Below, in pieces: positions 46,115 to 56,452 of a stretch of 64,000 nt of DNA. The position numbers were made by a program, and so were the translations under genes. Origin of the DNA: Candidatus Sumerlaeia bacterium (GTDB taxonomy: Bacteria > Sumerlaeota > Sumerlaeia > SLMS01 > JAHLLQ01); assembly GCA_019634695.1 (NCBI GenBank), contig JAHCAW010000011.1:36289-100288 (forward strand), read 5' to 3'. The notes under the pieces are model-generated. The model did not search any database, had not been told where the DNA came from, and was given only the letters and a program-made list of their open reading frames with translations. The stretch's first letter is position 1, and each line of letters begins with the position of its first letter.

Positions 46115-47098
46115 TCAAGCTTTCTGGCGCAGCAGACGGGCGGCGTCGACGGCGCCGTAGGTGAAGAGGATGTCGGCACCGGCGCGTTTGAGGGCGGTGA
46201 GCGACTCGAGCAGACACCGGTCATAGTCCAACCAGCCGTTGTGGGCGGCGGCGCGCAGCATGGCGTATTCGCCGCTGACGTGGTAGGCGGCGACGGGCAG
46301 GGCGGTGGCCTGCCGGACACGTTGGACGATGTCCAAATAGGGAAGGCCCGGCTTGACGAGCAGCCAGTCGGCGCCTTCGGCCTCGTCGAGGGCGACCTCG
46401 CGGACGACCTCGCGCGCGTTGGCCGGATCCATTTGGTAGGTCTTCTTGTCGCCGGCGCGGGGAGCGGAGTCGAGGGCCTCGCGGAAAGGGCCGTAGAAGG
46501 CGCTGGCGTACTTGACGCAATAGCTGCAGATGGCGGTGTCGGTGTGGCCGGCGTTGTCGAGCGCGGCGCGGATGGCGGCGACGCGGCCGTCCATCATGTC
46601 GGAGGGAGCGACGACGTCGGCACCGGCGGCGGCCTGGACGACCGCCATGCCGGCGAGCAGCGGCAGGGTCTCGTCGTTGACGATGCGGCCGTCGCGGTAG
46701 AGCCCGTCGTGTCCGTCGCTGGAGTAGGGATCGAGGGCCACGTCGGTGATGACGACGAGGTCGGGCAGCGCGCGCTTGAGGGCGCGGATGGCGCGGGGCA
46801 GCAGCCCCTCGGGGTTGAGGCTCTCGGTGCCGGTCGAATTCTTGAGGCGGTCGTCAAGCGCGGGGAAGAGCGCGACGGCGGGGACGCCGAGGGCATGCGC
46901 GCGCTCGGCTTCGGCGACGAGGAGGTCGATGCCCAGGCGGTCGATGCCCGGCATGGCGCCGATCGGCTCGCGGCGGCCGTCGCCCTCGACGACGAACATC
47001 GGCCAGACCAGGTCGTGGGCGTGCAGATGCGTCTCGCGGACGAGATTGCGAACGCCGGGGGTGGCACGGTTGCGGCGGGGGCGTTGGATCAGGGGCAT
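46115..47098 (-). CDS. hemB: Delta-aminolevulinic acid dehydratase (porphobilinogen synthase)
   Basis: 327 residues, normal length. The two Schiff-base lysines lie in SYCVKYASAFYGPFREA and LLVKPGLPYLDIV. At the metal-binding loop the sequence is TDVALDPYSSDGHDGL, with Asp/Ala instead of the Cys of zinc enzymes, so it should be a magnesium/potassium-type enzyme. It condenses two aminolevulinates for haem synthesis. The ATG at 47098 gives the family's MPLIQRPRRNR start. No other hem gene is nearby. Confidence 0.95.
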   Translation of the reverse strand: MPLIQRPRRNRATPGVRNLVRETHLHAHDLVWPMFVVEGDGRREPIGAMPGIDRLGIDLLVAEAERAHALGVPAVALFPALDDRLKNSTGTESLNPEGLLPRAIRALKRALPDLVVITDVALDPYSSDGHDGLYRDGRIVNDETLPLLAGMAVVQAAAGADVVAPSDMMDGRVAAIRAALDNAGHTDTAICSYCVKYASAFYGPFREALDSAPRAGDKKTYQMDPANAREVVREVALDEAEGADWLLVKPGLPYLDIVQRVRQATALPVAAYHVSGEYAMLRAAAHNGWLDYDRCLLESLTALKRAGADILFTYGAVDAARLLRQKA

Positions 47099-47137
47099 GG
47101 TCAGGTGCCGGGGCTCGTGGAGTCTGGTTGAGATGGA

Positions 47138-47166
47138 CATCCCGGACGGGAGCGCCGTCCGGGATG
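47138..47166 (-). terminator. Hairpin downstream of the beta-helix protein gene
   Basis: A perfect 12-bp stem CATCCCGGACGG/CCGTCCGGGATG with a five-base loop lies 31 bases after the stop codon of the gene at 47197. No T-run follows, so intrinsic termination is uncertain. Confidence 0.5.
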
Positions 47167-47196
47167 CGGGAGTTCAAGCACTGGGCTGGCCGTCGC

Positions 47197-49290
47197 TCAA
47201 CGGAAGATCATCCAGTCCGGGACGCGGGCATGGCCGACCTCGGAGGCGGAGAGCAGCGCCGGGCCGTGGAAGCTGGTGGCACCGTGGGTATCGACGTCGA
47301 ACAGCAGGTAGCCGCGTTGCTCGTCGGCCTGCAGGGGCAGGGTGTCGACGAAGGAGTAGGCGGCGCCCTGGGTGGGTGTGCCCTCGGCGGGAATGATGGT
47401 CGCGTTGAGACGCTCGCCGGGGATCCAGTTGTTGGCCTTGCTGAAGACGGCGCGATGAATGTGGAAGCCGACGTTGTCGAATTCGGCGGCGGTCTCCCAT
47501 GTGAGGGTGACGGGTGCGCCGAGGGTGGTGGCAACGGCCTCGAAGGAGACGAGCTGGACGAGCGTGGGGCTTTCGACGCCCGGAGCGATCATCGTCGTGA
47601 TGATGCCGTTGGCGGTCAGGTCGTGGTCGCCGAGTTCACCGTCGGTGTACACGACGTAGAGGGAACTGGGGGGGCTGACCGAGGCGCCCACGGGATCGTG
47701 CAGGTCGAACAGGAAGCCGTAGAGTTCCGGGCCGGACTTGCCGACGACGATTTCGTCCGGTCGCGGGCCGTAGTTCCAGACGCGATCGAACGACAACGGA
47801 CTGTAGTAGGCGATCCAGACGAAAGCGTCGCCGCCGGACGGGACGCCAACGAGGTCGTACTTGAAGAAGCCGTTGGGGAAATTGGACTGGGGATAGTTGC
47901 CCGGCCGCGGATTGGCAACGGCCGAGACGTTCTCCAGAGCGAAGCCGTCGAGCGATTCGATGTAGGCGTACTCGCCGGTGACCGCATCGGGGAGCGAGGC
48001 GACGGTGGATTGGACGCTGTCGAGCGTGCCGTCGCCGTTGCCGTCGCCGTGGCCGTAGAGGATGGACTTGAAGTTGCCACCGATGTAGTTCTCAATCCCG
48101 TTCTCGACCACATCGGGAACGCCGTCGCCGTCGTAGTCGCCGCCCTCGTAGGCGCCGATGTCGACGATGCTGCCGGAGATGCGCGGCGAGGCCCGCTGGT
48201 CGAGGAAGGGGGCGCCCGCGGGGAAGAAGGTGTCGTTCACCACGGAGTTGTTGCCCGCGTCGATTGCGGGGCTGCCAACGACAAGGGCATGGGTGCGGGT
48301 GACGCCGCCGGCGAGGTCGAGCGGCAGCAGGCGCACGTCGATCGGTTCGACCGTCGTGCCCACCTGGTTGCCGGACATTGCGTCCGTGATGCCGAACATA
48401 CCGGTGCCGTCCGAGATGATATTGTGGGAACTGACGGACTGGAGCGTCCCGGCGAAATCGTGGGAAAAGTCCTCCACCGAGGTTTCGAGCGGCGGCGTGA
48501 CGAAGTTCGAGGCCACGATCGTATTGTGCATGGTGATGGCGCCCGTGGCGACGTAGACTCCGCCGCCCTCGACGCCGTCGTCCTCGAGCATGCCGCAGCC
48601 ATTCTCCACGATGGTGGAGTTGATGACGGTGGCGCTGCCCGATTGCGAGTAGAGGCCGCCGCCGTTGAAGCGCGTGGCGTTGTTGCTCAGGGTCGAGTTG
48701 ACCATCAGCAGCGAGCCGAGATTGAGGACGCCGCCGCCGCGCAAGGCGGCCGAGTCGTATATGGAGACGCTGTCCAGCGTGAGCGTTCCGTGGTTGATGA
48801 TGCCGCCGCCGTCGGAGGTGTAGCCACTGGAGGGGTTCGTGAGGTTGAGGTTGCGCAGGACGCCCACGCCATCCTCCAGGACATTGAAGACGGCCTGGGT
48901 GCCGGTGCCGACGATGGTCAGAGTCGCCGGGTTGTAGGGGTCGATCGTGGCTCGGGGTTGGGCGATGCCGGACTTGAAGGGCTCCGGGATGACGGGCGAC
49001 TCGGGGGTGATGCCGTCGATGGTGACGTTGCCGCCGATGGGCAGCGAGCCGTGAACGAGCTGCATCGTGCCGGGCAGGAGTCCCGGTGCGAAGTAGATCA
49101 TCGCCCCATCCGGTGCAATGGCGAGGATCTCGCGCAGCGATTCGCCGGTGCCCATTTCGGGCTCGGCGTCGTTCTCGTCGACCAGCGTCGTGACATAGTA
49201 GTCGAAGATCGAAACTTGGGCGGGCGCCACGGCGGCGCCGAAGATCGTGAGGGCAAGGAGCCCGACCGGCCAAGGATGGGTGGCACGCAT
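47197..49290 (-). CDS. Exported right-handed beta-helix protein
   Basis: 697 residues with a signal peptide (MRATHPWPVGLLALTIFGAA, cleavage near AQV). Residues about 110-300 form parallel beta-helix rungs, with repeats such as GGGIINHGTLTLDSVS, GGGVLNLGSLLMVNST and GGGLYSQSGSATVINST, the pattern of polymorphic outer membrane proteins and pectate-lyase folds. The section ends with PAIDAGN and SIVDIGAYEG, standard in this group. A calcium-binding-like DYDGDGVPD follows, and the C-terminal part (VTLTWETAAEFDNVGFHIHR) is a fibronectin-like domain. The ligand is unknown. Confidence 0.8.
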   Translation of the reverse strand: MRATHPWPVGLLALTIFGAAVAPAQVSIFDYYVTTLVDENDAEPEMGTGESLREILAIAPDGAMIYFAPGLLPGTMQLVHGSLPIGGNVTIDGITPESPVIPEPFKSGIAQPRATIDPYNPATLTIVGTGTQAVFNVLEDGVGVLRNLNLTNPSSGYTSDGGGIINHGTLTLDSVSIYDSAALRGGGVLNLGSLLMVNSTLSNNATRFNGGGLYSQSGSATVINSTIVENGCGMLEDDGVEGGGVYVATGAITMHNTIVASNFVTPPLETSVEDFSHDFAGTLQSVSSHNIISDGTGMFGITDAMSGNQVGTTVEPIDVRLLPLDLAGGVTRTHALVVGSPAIDAGNNSVVNDTFFPAGAPFLDQRASPRISGSIVDIGAYEGGDYDGDGVPDVVENGIENYIGGNFKSILYGHGDGNGDGTLDSVQSTVASLPDAVTGEYAYIESLDGFALENVSAVANPRPGNYPQSNFPNGFFKYDLVGVPSGGDAFVWIAYYSPLSFDRVWNYGPRPDEIVVGKSGPELYGFLFDLHDPVGASVSPPSSLYVVYTDGELGDHDLTANGIITTMIAPGVESPTLVQLVSFEAVATTLGAPVTLTWETAAEFDNVGFHIHRAVFSKANNWIPGERLNATIIPAEGTPTQGAAYSFVDTLPLQADEQRGYLLFDVDTHGATSFHGPALLSASEVGHARVPDWMIFR

Positions 49291-49413
49291 GGGACGTCTT
49301 CTTTCCTGTTGGTGTGGCGGAATCGGTAAGTGGGCACCGCTGTCGAATATGTCTGATCCACGTTGGCGCAGATGGAGGCCGATGGCAATCCGAAAGAGCC
49401 CGCTTCGTGTGGC

Positions 49414-50379
49414 CTACCGCGAGTCCTTCATGCGGGGATCGAGCAGGTCGCGCAGGCCGTCGCCCAGCAGGTTGAAACCCATGACGGTGAACAGGATGGC
49501 GAGGCCCGGGAAAAGCGGCAGCCAGCCGTAGTCGAGCAGGTACTCGCGCCCCTCCGAGAGCATGTTGCCCCAAGTGGGCGTGGGGGGCTGGGGGCCGAGG
49601 CCGAGGAAGCTGAGGCCCGATTCGGCCAGAATCGCCGTCGAAATGCGCAGCGTCCCGTAGACGAGCAGCGTCCCGAACAGGTTCGGCAGGACGTGGCGAA
49701 CCATGATCCGGACGGGGCCAACGCCGATGGCGCGAGCCGCATCGACATATTGCTCTTCACGGATGGACAGCACGCATCCCCGAACGAGCCGCGCGTAGGC
49801 CGGGAAGGTGGCGAAGCCGAGCGCCAGGATCACGTTGCGCAGCGACGGTCCCAGCGTGGCGGCCACCGCGATGGCCAGCAGCAGGAAGGGAAACGCGAGC
49901 ATGATGTCGATCATGCGCGAAATGGCGCGGTCCCACCAACCGCCCAGAAAGCCGGCCAGCATCCCCAGTGCCGTGCCCAACGTCATGCCGATGGCGACGA
50001 CGGTGATGCCGACGAGCAACGAAATGCGCGAGCCGTACAGGATGCGGCGAAAGATGTCGCGTCCGAGAAAGTCCGTACCGAGCCAGTGCTGCGACGACGG
50101 AGGCTGGAGCCGGACGGGAAGATTCTGGCGGATCACCGAGTCGCCCGTCGCGATGAAGAAGGAACTCGCCGCCATCAACAGGATGCCCGCGACGAGGACC
50201 AGGCCCAGCACGGCCAGGCGATTGCGCAGGAATCGCTGAACGAAAAATCGGAATTCGCGCAAGGGCAGCCGTCCCCCCGAAGCCGAATGCGGCAGGTTCC
50301 TGAGGGAAACCGCAACCGGGGGTGTCGGCAAGCAGAAGTCACGCGGAGTTCGGATGGCGACCGCCGGGACCGGAATCAT
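49414..50379 (-). CDS. Dpp/Opp-type ABC transporter permease
   Basis: 321 residues, the DppC/OppC class: an N-terminal helix, then LGTDFLGRDIFRRILYGSRI, five further helices and the EAA loop EEQYVDAARAIGVGP, ending MGFNLLGDGLRDLLDPR as expected. Such permeases pair with a DppB-type permease, two ATPases and a binding protein to import oligopeptides or nickel. None of these is next to it, so the gene is separated from its partners. It is downstream-adjacent to the beta-helix gene but on its own promoter region. The start at 50379 has a long polar leader and may be shorter. Confidence 0.9.
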   Translation of the reverse strand: MIPVPAVAIRTPRDFCLPTPPVAVSLRNLPHSASGGRLPLREFRFFVQRFLRNRLAVLGLVLVAGILLMAASSFFIATGDSVIRQNLPVRLQPPSSQHWLGTDFLGRDIFRRILYGSRISLLVGITVVAIGMTLGTALGMLAGFLGGWWDRAISRMIDIMLAFPFLLLAIAVAATLGPSLRNVILALGFATFPAYARLVRGCVLSIREEQYVDAARAIGVGPVRIMVRHVLPNLFGTLLVYGTLRISTAILAESGLSFLGLGPQPPTPTWGNMLSEGREYLLDYGWLPLFPGLAILFTVMGFNLLGDGLRDLLDPRMKDSR

Positions 50380-50487
50380 CGCGGGCCGAGGTGTTGTCGA
50401 ACGGGATTGCCGCGGGGGGAGTCAGTTTCCGCTTGGAATCGGACAGCCGGGACGGCATCATTGCGTATCATGGCGTGGGGGCCAATT

Positions 50488-53217
50488 ATGGACTTGTCAC
50501 ATCCCAATCGAGGTCGGGCGCCGGCCGGACTGCTGATGTTAATGGGCGGGATGGTGCTGGCGGGGTTGCTGGCGCTGGGAACGTTGCTGCTGCTGCCTTC
50601 CGGCGGCGGGCGGTCGGGAAAGAACGCCGCCGGTGCGGGTGCCAACGAGGCGGGCAGAACGAGCGCGAATCAGGCGACGCGCACGGCGCCGCTCGGAGGA
50701 TCGACCGAAGAGGACCGCGGCCGGGCCGGCGAGGCCGACGGCGGCACGCGCGACGCATCCGGCAATCAGCCGATCGTGCGCGAGGAGCGACCTCGCCTGA
50801 GCGAATTGTTCAGCGATGCCATGACCACGCGGACCCTGCTGATGGCATCCGACGGAACCGGCGGCGCGACGGCAGGCCACCGGAGCACGATGCCGGTCAA
50901 CCCGCCGCGGCCGCGCGGGGACGACGACGAACGGCAGGACGAACTGGAGAACGCGACTGCGGCCGTCATGGGCATGGTGCGCAACTCGGCCGGGCTGCCC
51001 GCGGTCGGGGTACAGATCGCCATCACCGAGGTGGAGACCGAGCGCCGGATCGCGATGGTGCGAACGGACACGCAGGGTATCTACTCGAGCCCGTTGCAGG
51101 TGCCGGGCAAGTACGCGGTGCAGCCCTCGGTGCCGGTGGGCCATGTGGCGCCGCCCCCGGTGCGGGTGGAGGCGGCCGACGGCGTCGTGGTGCGGGCGGA
51201 CTTCGTGATGTTGACCGAGGGCGACACGATCGCCGGATCGGTGAAGAACCAGAAGGGCGAGCCGCTGGCCGGCGCCAAGGTACACGTGATGTACCGCCTG
51301 AGCCATGGGTCGGGCACGGCCGCCTACGAAGCCGACGAGGAGGGTGCCTTCCTGATCGAAGGGGTTCCGGTGGACCAGCCCGTGCAGTCGATCGCGGTGT
51401 CGCATCCGGGCTACGAGACGGAGACGCGGCGCGAAGTGACGACGTGGGACGGACGGCAGGACTTTGTCCTCAAACCGATGAGCAACCTGCTGATGGCGGT
51501 GCAGTGGCAGGCGGACGGCTCGCCGGTGACGCACTACGCCTACCGGTTGTTGCGGCGCGGCGTGATGGGGTTCGAGGTGGATCATCGCCGGCCCGACGTC
51601 GTGGTGAACGACGTGGATGGGCTGGCGCGTATCAACGAGGTGATCTCGGGCACGTGGCGGGTGGAGGTGACGGTGCTGGACGCGGGGGGGCAGGCGACGC
51701 CGCTGCGCGGAGCGGAGATGGTGGATCTGGACAAGCCGGTCGAGGGCCAACGGTATCTGCTGGTCGAGATCGCGGGGGGCCAGTTGTTGCAGGGCACCGT
51801 CGTGGCGTTCGACGGGCGGACGCCGGTGGCGGGCGCAGCCGTCGAGATCGTGCCGCCGGCCGAGGTGGGACCGCAGGTGACGCGGCCGGACATGAGCTAC
51901 AAGTCCACGGTGACGGACGCGGCGGGGCGCTTCGAGTTCGACGGCATGCCGCCGGGCCAGTTCACGATCGTGGCGACAAAGGACCTGCTGCAAGCGCGCG
52001 CGCCGCTGGATGTGACGATCGTCGGCGGAACGGACCCGACGCCGGTGCGCATCGTCCTGCAAGAGGGAGCGGAAGTGACGGGCGTGGTGATCGGCTCGGA
52101 CGAGAATCCCGCGCCTGCGGACCATACGATGACGCTGCACTACATTCCGGTGAACGGCTCGCAGTGGGCGCGTCGTCCCGGCAAGACGGACCGCGACGGG
52201 CGCTACTCGTTCGCCGGCCTGCCGGCGGGCGCCTACTACGTCAGCACGAACGATCCGGCGGGCGGACGCTACGAGATGCCGCAGTTCCTGCTCGATATCG
52301 GGCAGCGCAAGGTGCTGGACTTCAATTTCTCCGAGACGATCGAAGTGGTCGGCACGGTGCGGATGGGCGGCCAGCCGCTGGCGAACTCCGGCGCACACTT
52401 CATGAATTTCATCAGCAGCGGCGGCCAGGTGAGCGGCTGGGTGGCGATCGAGAGCCAAGGGCAATACCGGGCGCGCCTGACGCCGGGGCGTTATCGCGCG
52501 CGGCTGGCGCTGCCATCACGATCCGTGCTGGGCGAGGGGCCGCTGTTCGTCGTGCAGGACGAGCCCGCACGCCAGACGGTGGATCAGGACTTCGAGCTGG
52601 CCGACGCGGATTTCCTGCTGGTGTTCGAGGACCCGGAGAGCTTCGCGCCAGGCACGCTGGTGCTGGCGCCGCGCGACCGGCACACGACGTATCAGTTCTA
52701 CCGGTTCGACGTCAGCAACGCCTCGCGGCGCGTGACGTCGCTGATCGGCGGCGAGTACGAGGCGAGCTTCACCTCCACGGACCGCGAGTGGCGCGGCGAC
52801 AGTGGCCTGATCACGATCGCGGCCGGCGCCGAAAACACCTTCACGATCGACGTCTCGCGCAACGACTCCTGGGCCCGCATCGGCGAATGGGCGACGGACC
52901 AGGTGGGACAGACCGAAGCGACCTACTCGTTCAATGCGACGGGACACGTGCGCTCGACCGGAACAGTCGAGATACTCGTGCAATACGAGGGCGGACGCCA
53001 CGCGGTGTTCATCACGTCGGTGGCGCTGCAACGCAACGGCGCGACCGTGGGAATCGACCAGCACCACGGCTGGTCGGGCGTGGATCGCTGGGCGAACACA
53101 TACCGGGTGGCGCTGGACCAGGCGCCGCAGGGCGCGACGTACACGGTGCTGGTGACGATGCGCTCGGACGGCGGCAGCGACTCGCGCGGCGGCGTCCTGC
53201 TGCGCGTGGTGCGCTGA
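50488..53217 (+). CDS. Membrane-anchored protein with repeated carboxypeptidase regulatory-like domains
   Basis: 909 residues. An N-terminal anchor (about 18-40, LLMLMGGMVLAGLLALGTLL) is followed by a low-complexity linker to about residue 150. At least five beta-sandwich modules of the CarboxypepD_reg type follow, with repeats such as GMVRNSAGLPAVGVQIAITE, GSVKNQKGEPLAGAKVHVMY, VTDAAGRFEFDGMPPGQFTI and TDRDGRYSFAGLPAGAYYVS. The C-terminus is another beta domain. It probably is a periplasmic structural or adhesive protein. ATG 50488 follows GGGGG; ATG 50470 is the alternative. It is divergent from the permease. Confidence 0.72.
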   Translation: MDLSHPNRGRAPAGLLMLMGGMVLAGLLALGTLLLLPSGGGRSGKNAAGAGANEAGRTSANQATRTAPLGGSTEEDRGRAGEADGGTRDASGNQPIVREERPRLSELFSDAMTTRTLLMASDGTGGATAGHRSTMPVNPPRPRGDDDERQDELENATAAVMGMVRNSAGLPAVGVQIAITEVETERRIAMVRTDTQGIYSSPLQVPGKYAVQPSVPVGHVAPPPVRVEAADGVVVRADFVMLTEGDTIAGSVKNQKGEPLAGAKVHVMYRLSHGSGTAAYEADEEGAFLIEGVPVDQPVQSIAVSHPGYETETRREVTTWDGRQDFVLKPMSNLLMAVQWQADGSPVTHYAYRLLRRGVMGFEVDHRRPDVVVNDVDGLARINEVISGTWRVEVTVLDAGGQATPLRGAEMVDLDKPVEGQRYLLVEIAGGQLLQGTVVAFDGRTPVAGAAVEIVPPAEVGPQVTRPDMSYKSTVTDAAGRFEFDGMPPGQFTIVATKDLLQARAPLDVTIVGGTDPTPVRIVLQEGAEVTGVVIGSDENPAPADHTMTLHYIPVNGSQWARRPGKTDRDGRYSFAGLPAGAYYVSTNDPAGGRYEMPQFLLDIGQRKVLDFNFSETIEVVGTVRMGGQPLANSGAHFMNFISSGGQVSGWVAIESQGQYRARLTPGRYRARLALPSRSVLGEGPLFVVQDEPARQTVDQDFELADADFLLVFEDPESFAPGTLVLAPRDRHTTYQFYRFDVSNASRRVTSLIGGEYEASFTSTDREWRGDSGLITIAAGAENTFTIDVSRNDSWARIGEWATDQVGQTEATYSFNATGHVRSTGTVEILVQYEGGRHAVFITSVALQRNGATVGIDQHHGWSGVDRWANTYRVALDQAPQGATYTVLVTMRSDGGSDSRGGVLLRVVR

Positions 53218-53482
53218 CAACAATCAAGACCCGGAGCGACGGGCACGTCCGCGACGTTGAGGCGCTTCGCGCTTCTTGCAGCAACCGATCGTGCTGCCTT
53301 CGGGGGCCCATCGCCAGTCGGGCTGGGCGATGGTCGTCTGACGGAGAGGGCGCCGCCAGTCGCTGAGGCTGGGGGGTGCCGAAGTTCGTCTTCCGACACC
53401 GGTAGACCTCCCCGCCCTCGGGTTCCGGGGCCGCGCCCCGGATGTGGGCGCCGGCGCGCGGAAGATTTTCCTGTTGGGGGTC
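53218..53482. other. Intergenic region with hairpins before the merR promoter
   Basis: No gene is supported. It holds hairpins such as CATCGCC/GGGCGATG (about 53308-53334) and TTCCGGGGCCGCGCCCCGGA (about 53430-53449), which may terminate the preceding gene. Confidence 0.5.
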
Positions 53483-53507
53483 TTGACTCTGTAGTATACT
53501 CCAGACT
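53483..53507 (+). promoter_or_regulatory. MerR-type operator/promoter
   Basis: TTGACT at 53483-53488 is followed by an imperfect 22-bp dyad, ACTCTGTAGTATACTCCAGA plus CT (53486-53507), identical to its reverse complement at 18 of 22 positions. Overlap of a -35-like box with such a dyad directly ahead of a merR gene is the hallmark of MerR-family control. No clear -10 box was found at the expected 19-20-base spacing. Confidence 0.6.
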
Positions 53508-53533
53508 GCACCGTCATGCGCAAGGAGGCCGCG

Positions 53534-54010
53534 ATGAGCCACGAAGAGACGACACGACTTCTGAAGATCGGCGAGGTCGCCAAGCAGGCAGGCGTTGGGA
53601 TCGAGACCATTCGTTACTACGAACGCGAGGGGCTGATCCCACCGCCAATGCGACAACGGGCGGTCCACCATGCAGGCTACCGCCTGTACGCGGCGGATGC
53701 GGTCCGACGCCTTCGCTTCATCCTGCGGGCGAAGGAACTCGGCTTCACGCTCAGGGAGATCGGCGCCCTGCTGGCGCTGCGCACCGACCAGGTGGTTTCG
53801 CGGTCGGAGATGCGCCAGAAGGCGCGCCTCCACCTCGAGGACGTGGAGGCGAAGCTGCGCGACCTCCAAGGCATCCGCCGGTCGCTTCTTCACCTGATCG
53901 GAGCGTGCGAGCACGGGGACCAATCCTCGCCTTGTCCGATTCTGGAGTTCCTCGACGACAGCTCATCGCCCTCCCGCAAACCCTCAAAGCGGAGACACCA
54001 AGATGCATGA
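53534..54010 (+). CDS. MerR-family metal-responsive regulator
   Basis: 158 residues starting [20 protein letters not shown], behind a perfect AAGGAGG site. The winged helix carries [17 protein letters not shown] and [18 protein letters not shown], followed by a long dimerisation helix. Cysteines occur in the C-terminal loop ([18 protein letters not shown]), where CueR/ZntR/MerR-type proteins bind metal. It overlaps the copper ATPase start by eight bases and probably represses and activates this operon in response to Cu or a related metal. Its metal specificity is inferred from the ATPase, not proven. Confidence 0.9.
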   Translation: MSHEETTRLLKIGEVAKQAGVGIETIRYYEREGLIPPPMRQRAVHHAGYRLYAADAVRRLRFILRAKELGFTLREIGALLALRTDQVVSRSEMRQKARLHLEDVEAKLRDLQGIRRSLLHLIGACEHGDQSSPCPILEFLDDSSSPSRKPSKRRHQDA

Positions 54011-56411
54011 CGAGCACGCCCACACCGGGCACACCCACACCCACGCCGATCTGGATCGTGGTGCGCACTCCTGCTGCAGCACGCAGAAGCCGAAGCCTTC
54101 GGCTGGCGCAACGCACCATGACCCCGTCTGCGGGATGACAGTCGAGGAGGGAAAGGAGGCGGCAACGCACACACACGACGGGCGGACATACTACTTCTGC
54201 TCAAAGGGCTGCGCGAAGAGATTCGAGGCCGACCCTCTGGCATGGGTGGGCGCCAGTGCGGGTCGCGATCCGGGCGCAAGAAAGCCCGAGGGGCCCAAGG
54301 ACGCCATCTACACCTGTCCGATGCATCCCGAGGTCGAGCAGGTCGGCCCCGGCAGTTGTCCGAAGTGCGGCATGGCACTGGAGCCGAAGGAGGTCAGCGT
54401 CGAGGAGGACACTGCCGAGCTGGACAGCATGACCCGGCGCTTCTGGATCGCGGCGGCTCTGACGTTGCCCGTGTTCCTGGTCGCCATGGCGGAGCACGTG
54501 CCCGGTCTGCCCTTTCACGGTCTGTTCGGGGCGCCTTGGCGCCTGTGGGGGGAGCTGCTGCTGACGACGCCGGTCGTGCTCTGGTGCGGTTGGCCGATCC
54601 TGAAGCTGGGAATCGCCAGCGTGCGGTCGCGCCATCCGAACATGTTCACCCTGATCATGATCGGAACGGGCGTGGCGTTCTTCTACAGTGTTGTCGCGGC
54701 GCTGGTTCCCGGCCTGTTCCCGGCGTCCTTCCGCGACGGACACGGACGCGTTGGGGTCTACTTCGAGGCGGCGGCGGTCATCATGACGCTGGTCCTGTTG
54801 GGGCAAGTGTTGGAGCTGCGTGCCCGCAGCCAGACGAGCAGCGCGCTCAAGGGCTTGCTGCGACTGGCCCCGAAGACGGCGCGGCGGATGCGCGAGGACG
54901 GCGTTGAGGAAGATATCGAAGTCTCCCGAGTGGAGGTGGGGATGATCCTCCGCGTCCGCCCCGGCGAGCGGATTCCGGTGGATGGAGTGATCGCGGACGG
55001 TCGTTCCTCGATCGACGAGAGCATGGTTACCGGCGAGCCGATGCCGGTGGAGAAGAGCCACGGCGACGCGGTGACCGGCGGGACGGTGAACCAGACGGGA
55101 GGCTTCCTGATGCGTGCCGAGCGCGTGGGGAGCGAGACATTGCTCGCGCAGATCGTGCGAATGGTCGCCGAAGCTCAACGCACGCGCGCGCCGATCCAGC
55201 GCGTGGCCGATCGGGTGGCCGCGTGGTTCGTCCCGGCTGTGCTGGCGATATCGGTCGTCACCTTCATCGTCTGGGCATTCCTCGGCCCGGCGCCGGCGCT
55301 GGCATACGCGCTGATCAATGCGGTGGCGGTGTTGATCATCGCCTGCCCGTGCGCGCTCGGACTTGCGACGCCAATGTCCATCATGGTCGGCACCGGACGC
55401 GGAGCACAGGCCGGTGTCCTGGTGAGGAGTGCGGAGGCGCTCGAGACGATGGAGAAAGTCACGACCATCGTGGTCGACAAGACCGGGACGCTGACGGAGG
55501 GGAGGCCGCGGGTGGCGACCGTCGAGGCCGATGGAATCGACGAAGGCGAACTGCTGCGCCTTGTTGCGAGCCTCGAGCGTGCCAGTGAGCATCCCCTCGG
55601 AGCAGCGATCGTGACTGCCGCCAAGGAGCGCGGGATTCCATTGTCGGAAGTCCGTGACTTCGAGTCCGTCACCGGCAAGGGTATTGTCGGTACCGTCGAG
55701 GGGCGACGCCTGCTTGCGGGCAACCACCGCCTGATGGAGACGCATGCGGTGGATCCCGGGAGGTTGGTCGCGCGCGCCGAGAAGCTGCGGGCCGACGGAC
55801 AGACTGTGCTGTTCGTGGCGATCGACGGCAAGGCATGCGGTGTCGTCGCCATCGCGGACCCGATCAAGGAGTCGTCGCCGGAAGCCATCCGGGCCCTGCA
55901 CGGGCTTGGCCTGAGGGTCGTCATGCTGACAGGAGACAGCGAGGTCACGGCGCGCGCCGTGGCAAACAAGCTCGGGATCGACGAAGTGAGAGCCGATGTC
56001 CTGCCCGAGGACAAGCACGCGGCCATCAAGGAGCTTCAGCAACGCGGCGAGATCGTCGCCATGGCTGGAGATGGCATCAACGACGCACCCGCGCTTGCCC
56101 AGGCCCACGTGGGAATCGCGATGGGCACCGGAACCGACGTGGCGATGGAAAGCGCCGGGATCACGCTCGTGCGGGGCGATCTGCGTGGCCTGATCGCCGC
56201 CCGCTCGCTCTCCCACGCGACGATGACCAACATCCGTCAGAATCTCTTCTTCGCCTTCGCCTACAATGCACTGGGCGTTCCCATCGCGGCGGGCGTTCTG
56301 TATCCGTACTTCGGACTGCTCCTGAGTCCCATGATCGCTGCGGCCGCCATGACGTTCTCATCGGTTTCGGTGATTGGAAACGCACTCCGACTCCGACACA
56401 CTCGGTTGTGA
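54003..56411 (+). CDS. Copper-type P1B ATPase with YHS and heavy-metal-binding N-terminal domains
   Basis: 802 residues. A His-rich start ([15 protein letters not shown]) precedes a YHS domain ([23 protein letters not shown]) and a second module, [27 protein letters not shown]. The ATPase core follows: CPC in [13 protein letters not shown], phosphorylation motif [11 protein letters not shown] motif SEHPLGAA and GDGINDAP hinge. This is the CopA/SilP-like architecture that exports Cu(I) or Ag(I) across the inner membrane. It overlaps merR by eight bases and forms a resistance module with it. Confidence 0.95.
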   Translation: MHDEHAHTGHTHTHADLDRGAHSCCSTQKPKPSAGATHHDPVCGMTVEEGKEAATHTHDGRTYYFCSKGCAKRFEADPLAWVGASAGRDPGARKPEGPKDAIYTCPMHPEVEQVGPGSCPKCGMALEPKEVSVEEDTAELDSMTRRFWIAAALTLPVFLVAMAEHVPGLPFHGLFGAPWRLWGELLLTTPVVLWCGWPILKLGIASVRSRHPNMFTLIMIGTGVAFFYSVVAALVPGLFPASFRDGHGRVGVYFEAAAVIMTLVLLGQVLELRARSQTSSALKGLLRLAPKTARRMREDGVEEDIEVSRVEVGMILRVRPGERIPVDGVIADGRSSIDESMVTGEPMPVEKSHGDAVTGGTVNQTGGFLMRAERVGSETLLAQIVRMVAEAQRTRAPIQRVADRVAAWFVPAVLAISVVTFIVWAFLGPAPALAYALINAVAVLIIACPCALGLATPMSIMVGTGRGAQAGVLVRSAEALETMEKVTTIVVDKTGTLTEGRPRVATVEADGIDEGELLRLVASLERASEHPLGAAIVTAAKERGIPLSEVRDFESVTGKGIVGTVEGRRLLAGNHRLMETHAVDPGRLVARAEKLRADGQTVLFVAIDGKACGVVAIADPIKESSPEAIRALHGLGLRVVMLTGDSEVTARAVANKLGIDEVRADVLPEDKHAAIKELQQRGEIVAMAGDGINDAPALAQAHVGIAMGTGTDVAMESAGITLVRGDLRGLIAARSLSHATMTNIRQNLFFAFAYNALGVPIAAGVLYPYFGLLLSPMIAAAAMTFSSVSVIGNALRLRHTRL

Positions 56412-56452
56412 GGAGACTCCGTTCGCCTGCCACGCATCCGACCAGGGCCGGC

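Noticed and set aside
49363..50487. Plus-strand extension of the carboxypeptidase-regulatory-like protein
   Set aside because: The extension is antisense to the permease gene and has no signal peptide; the anchor begins only after ATG 50488.
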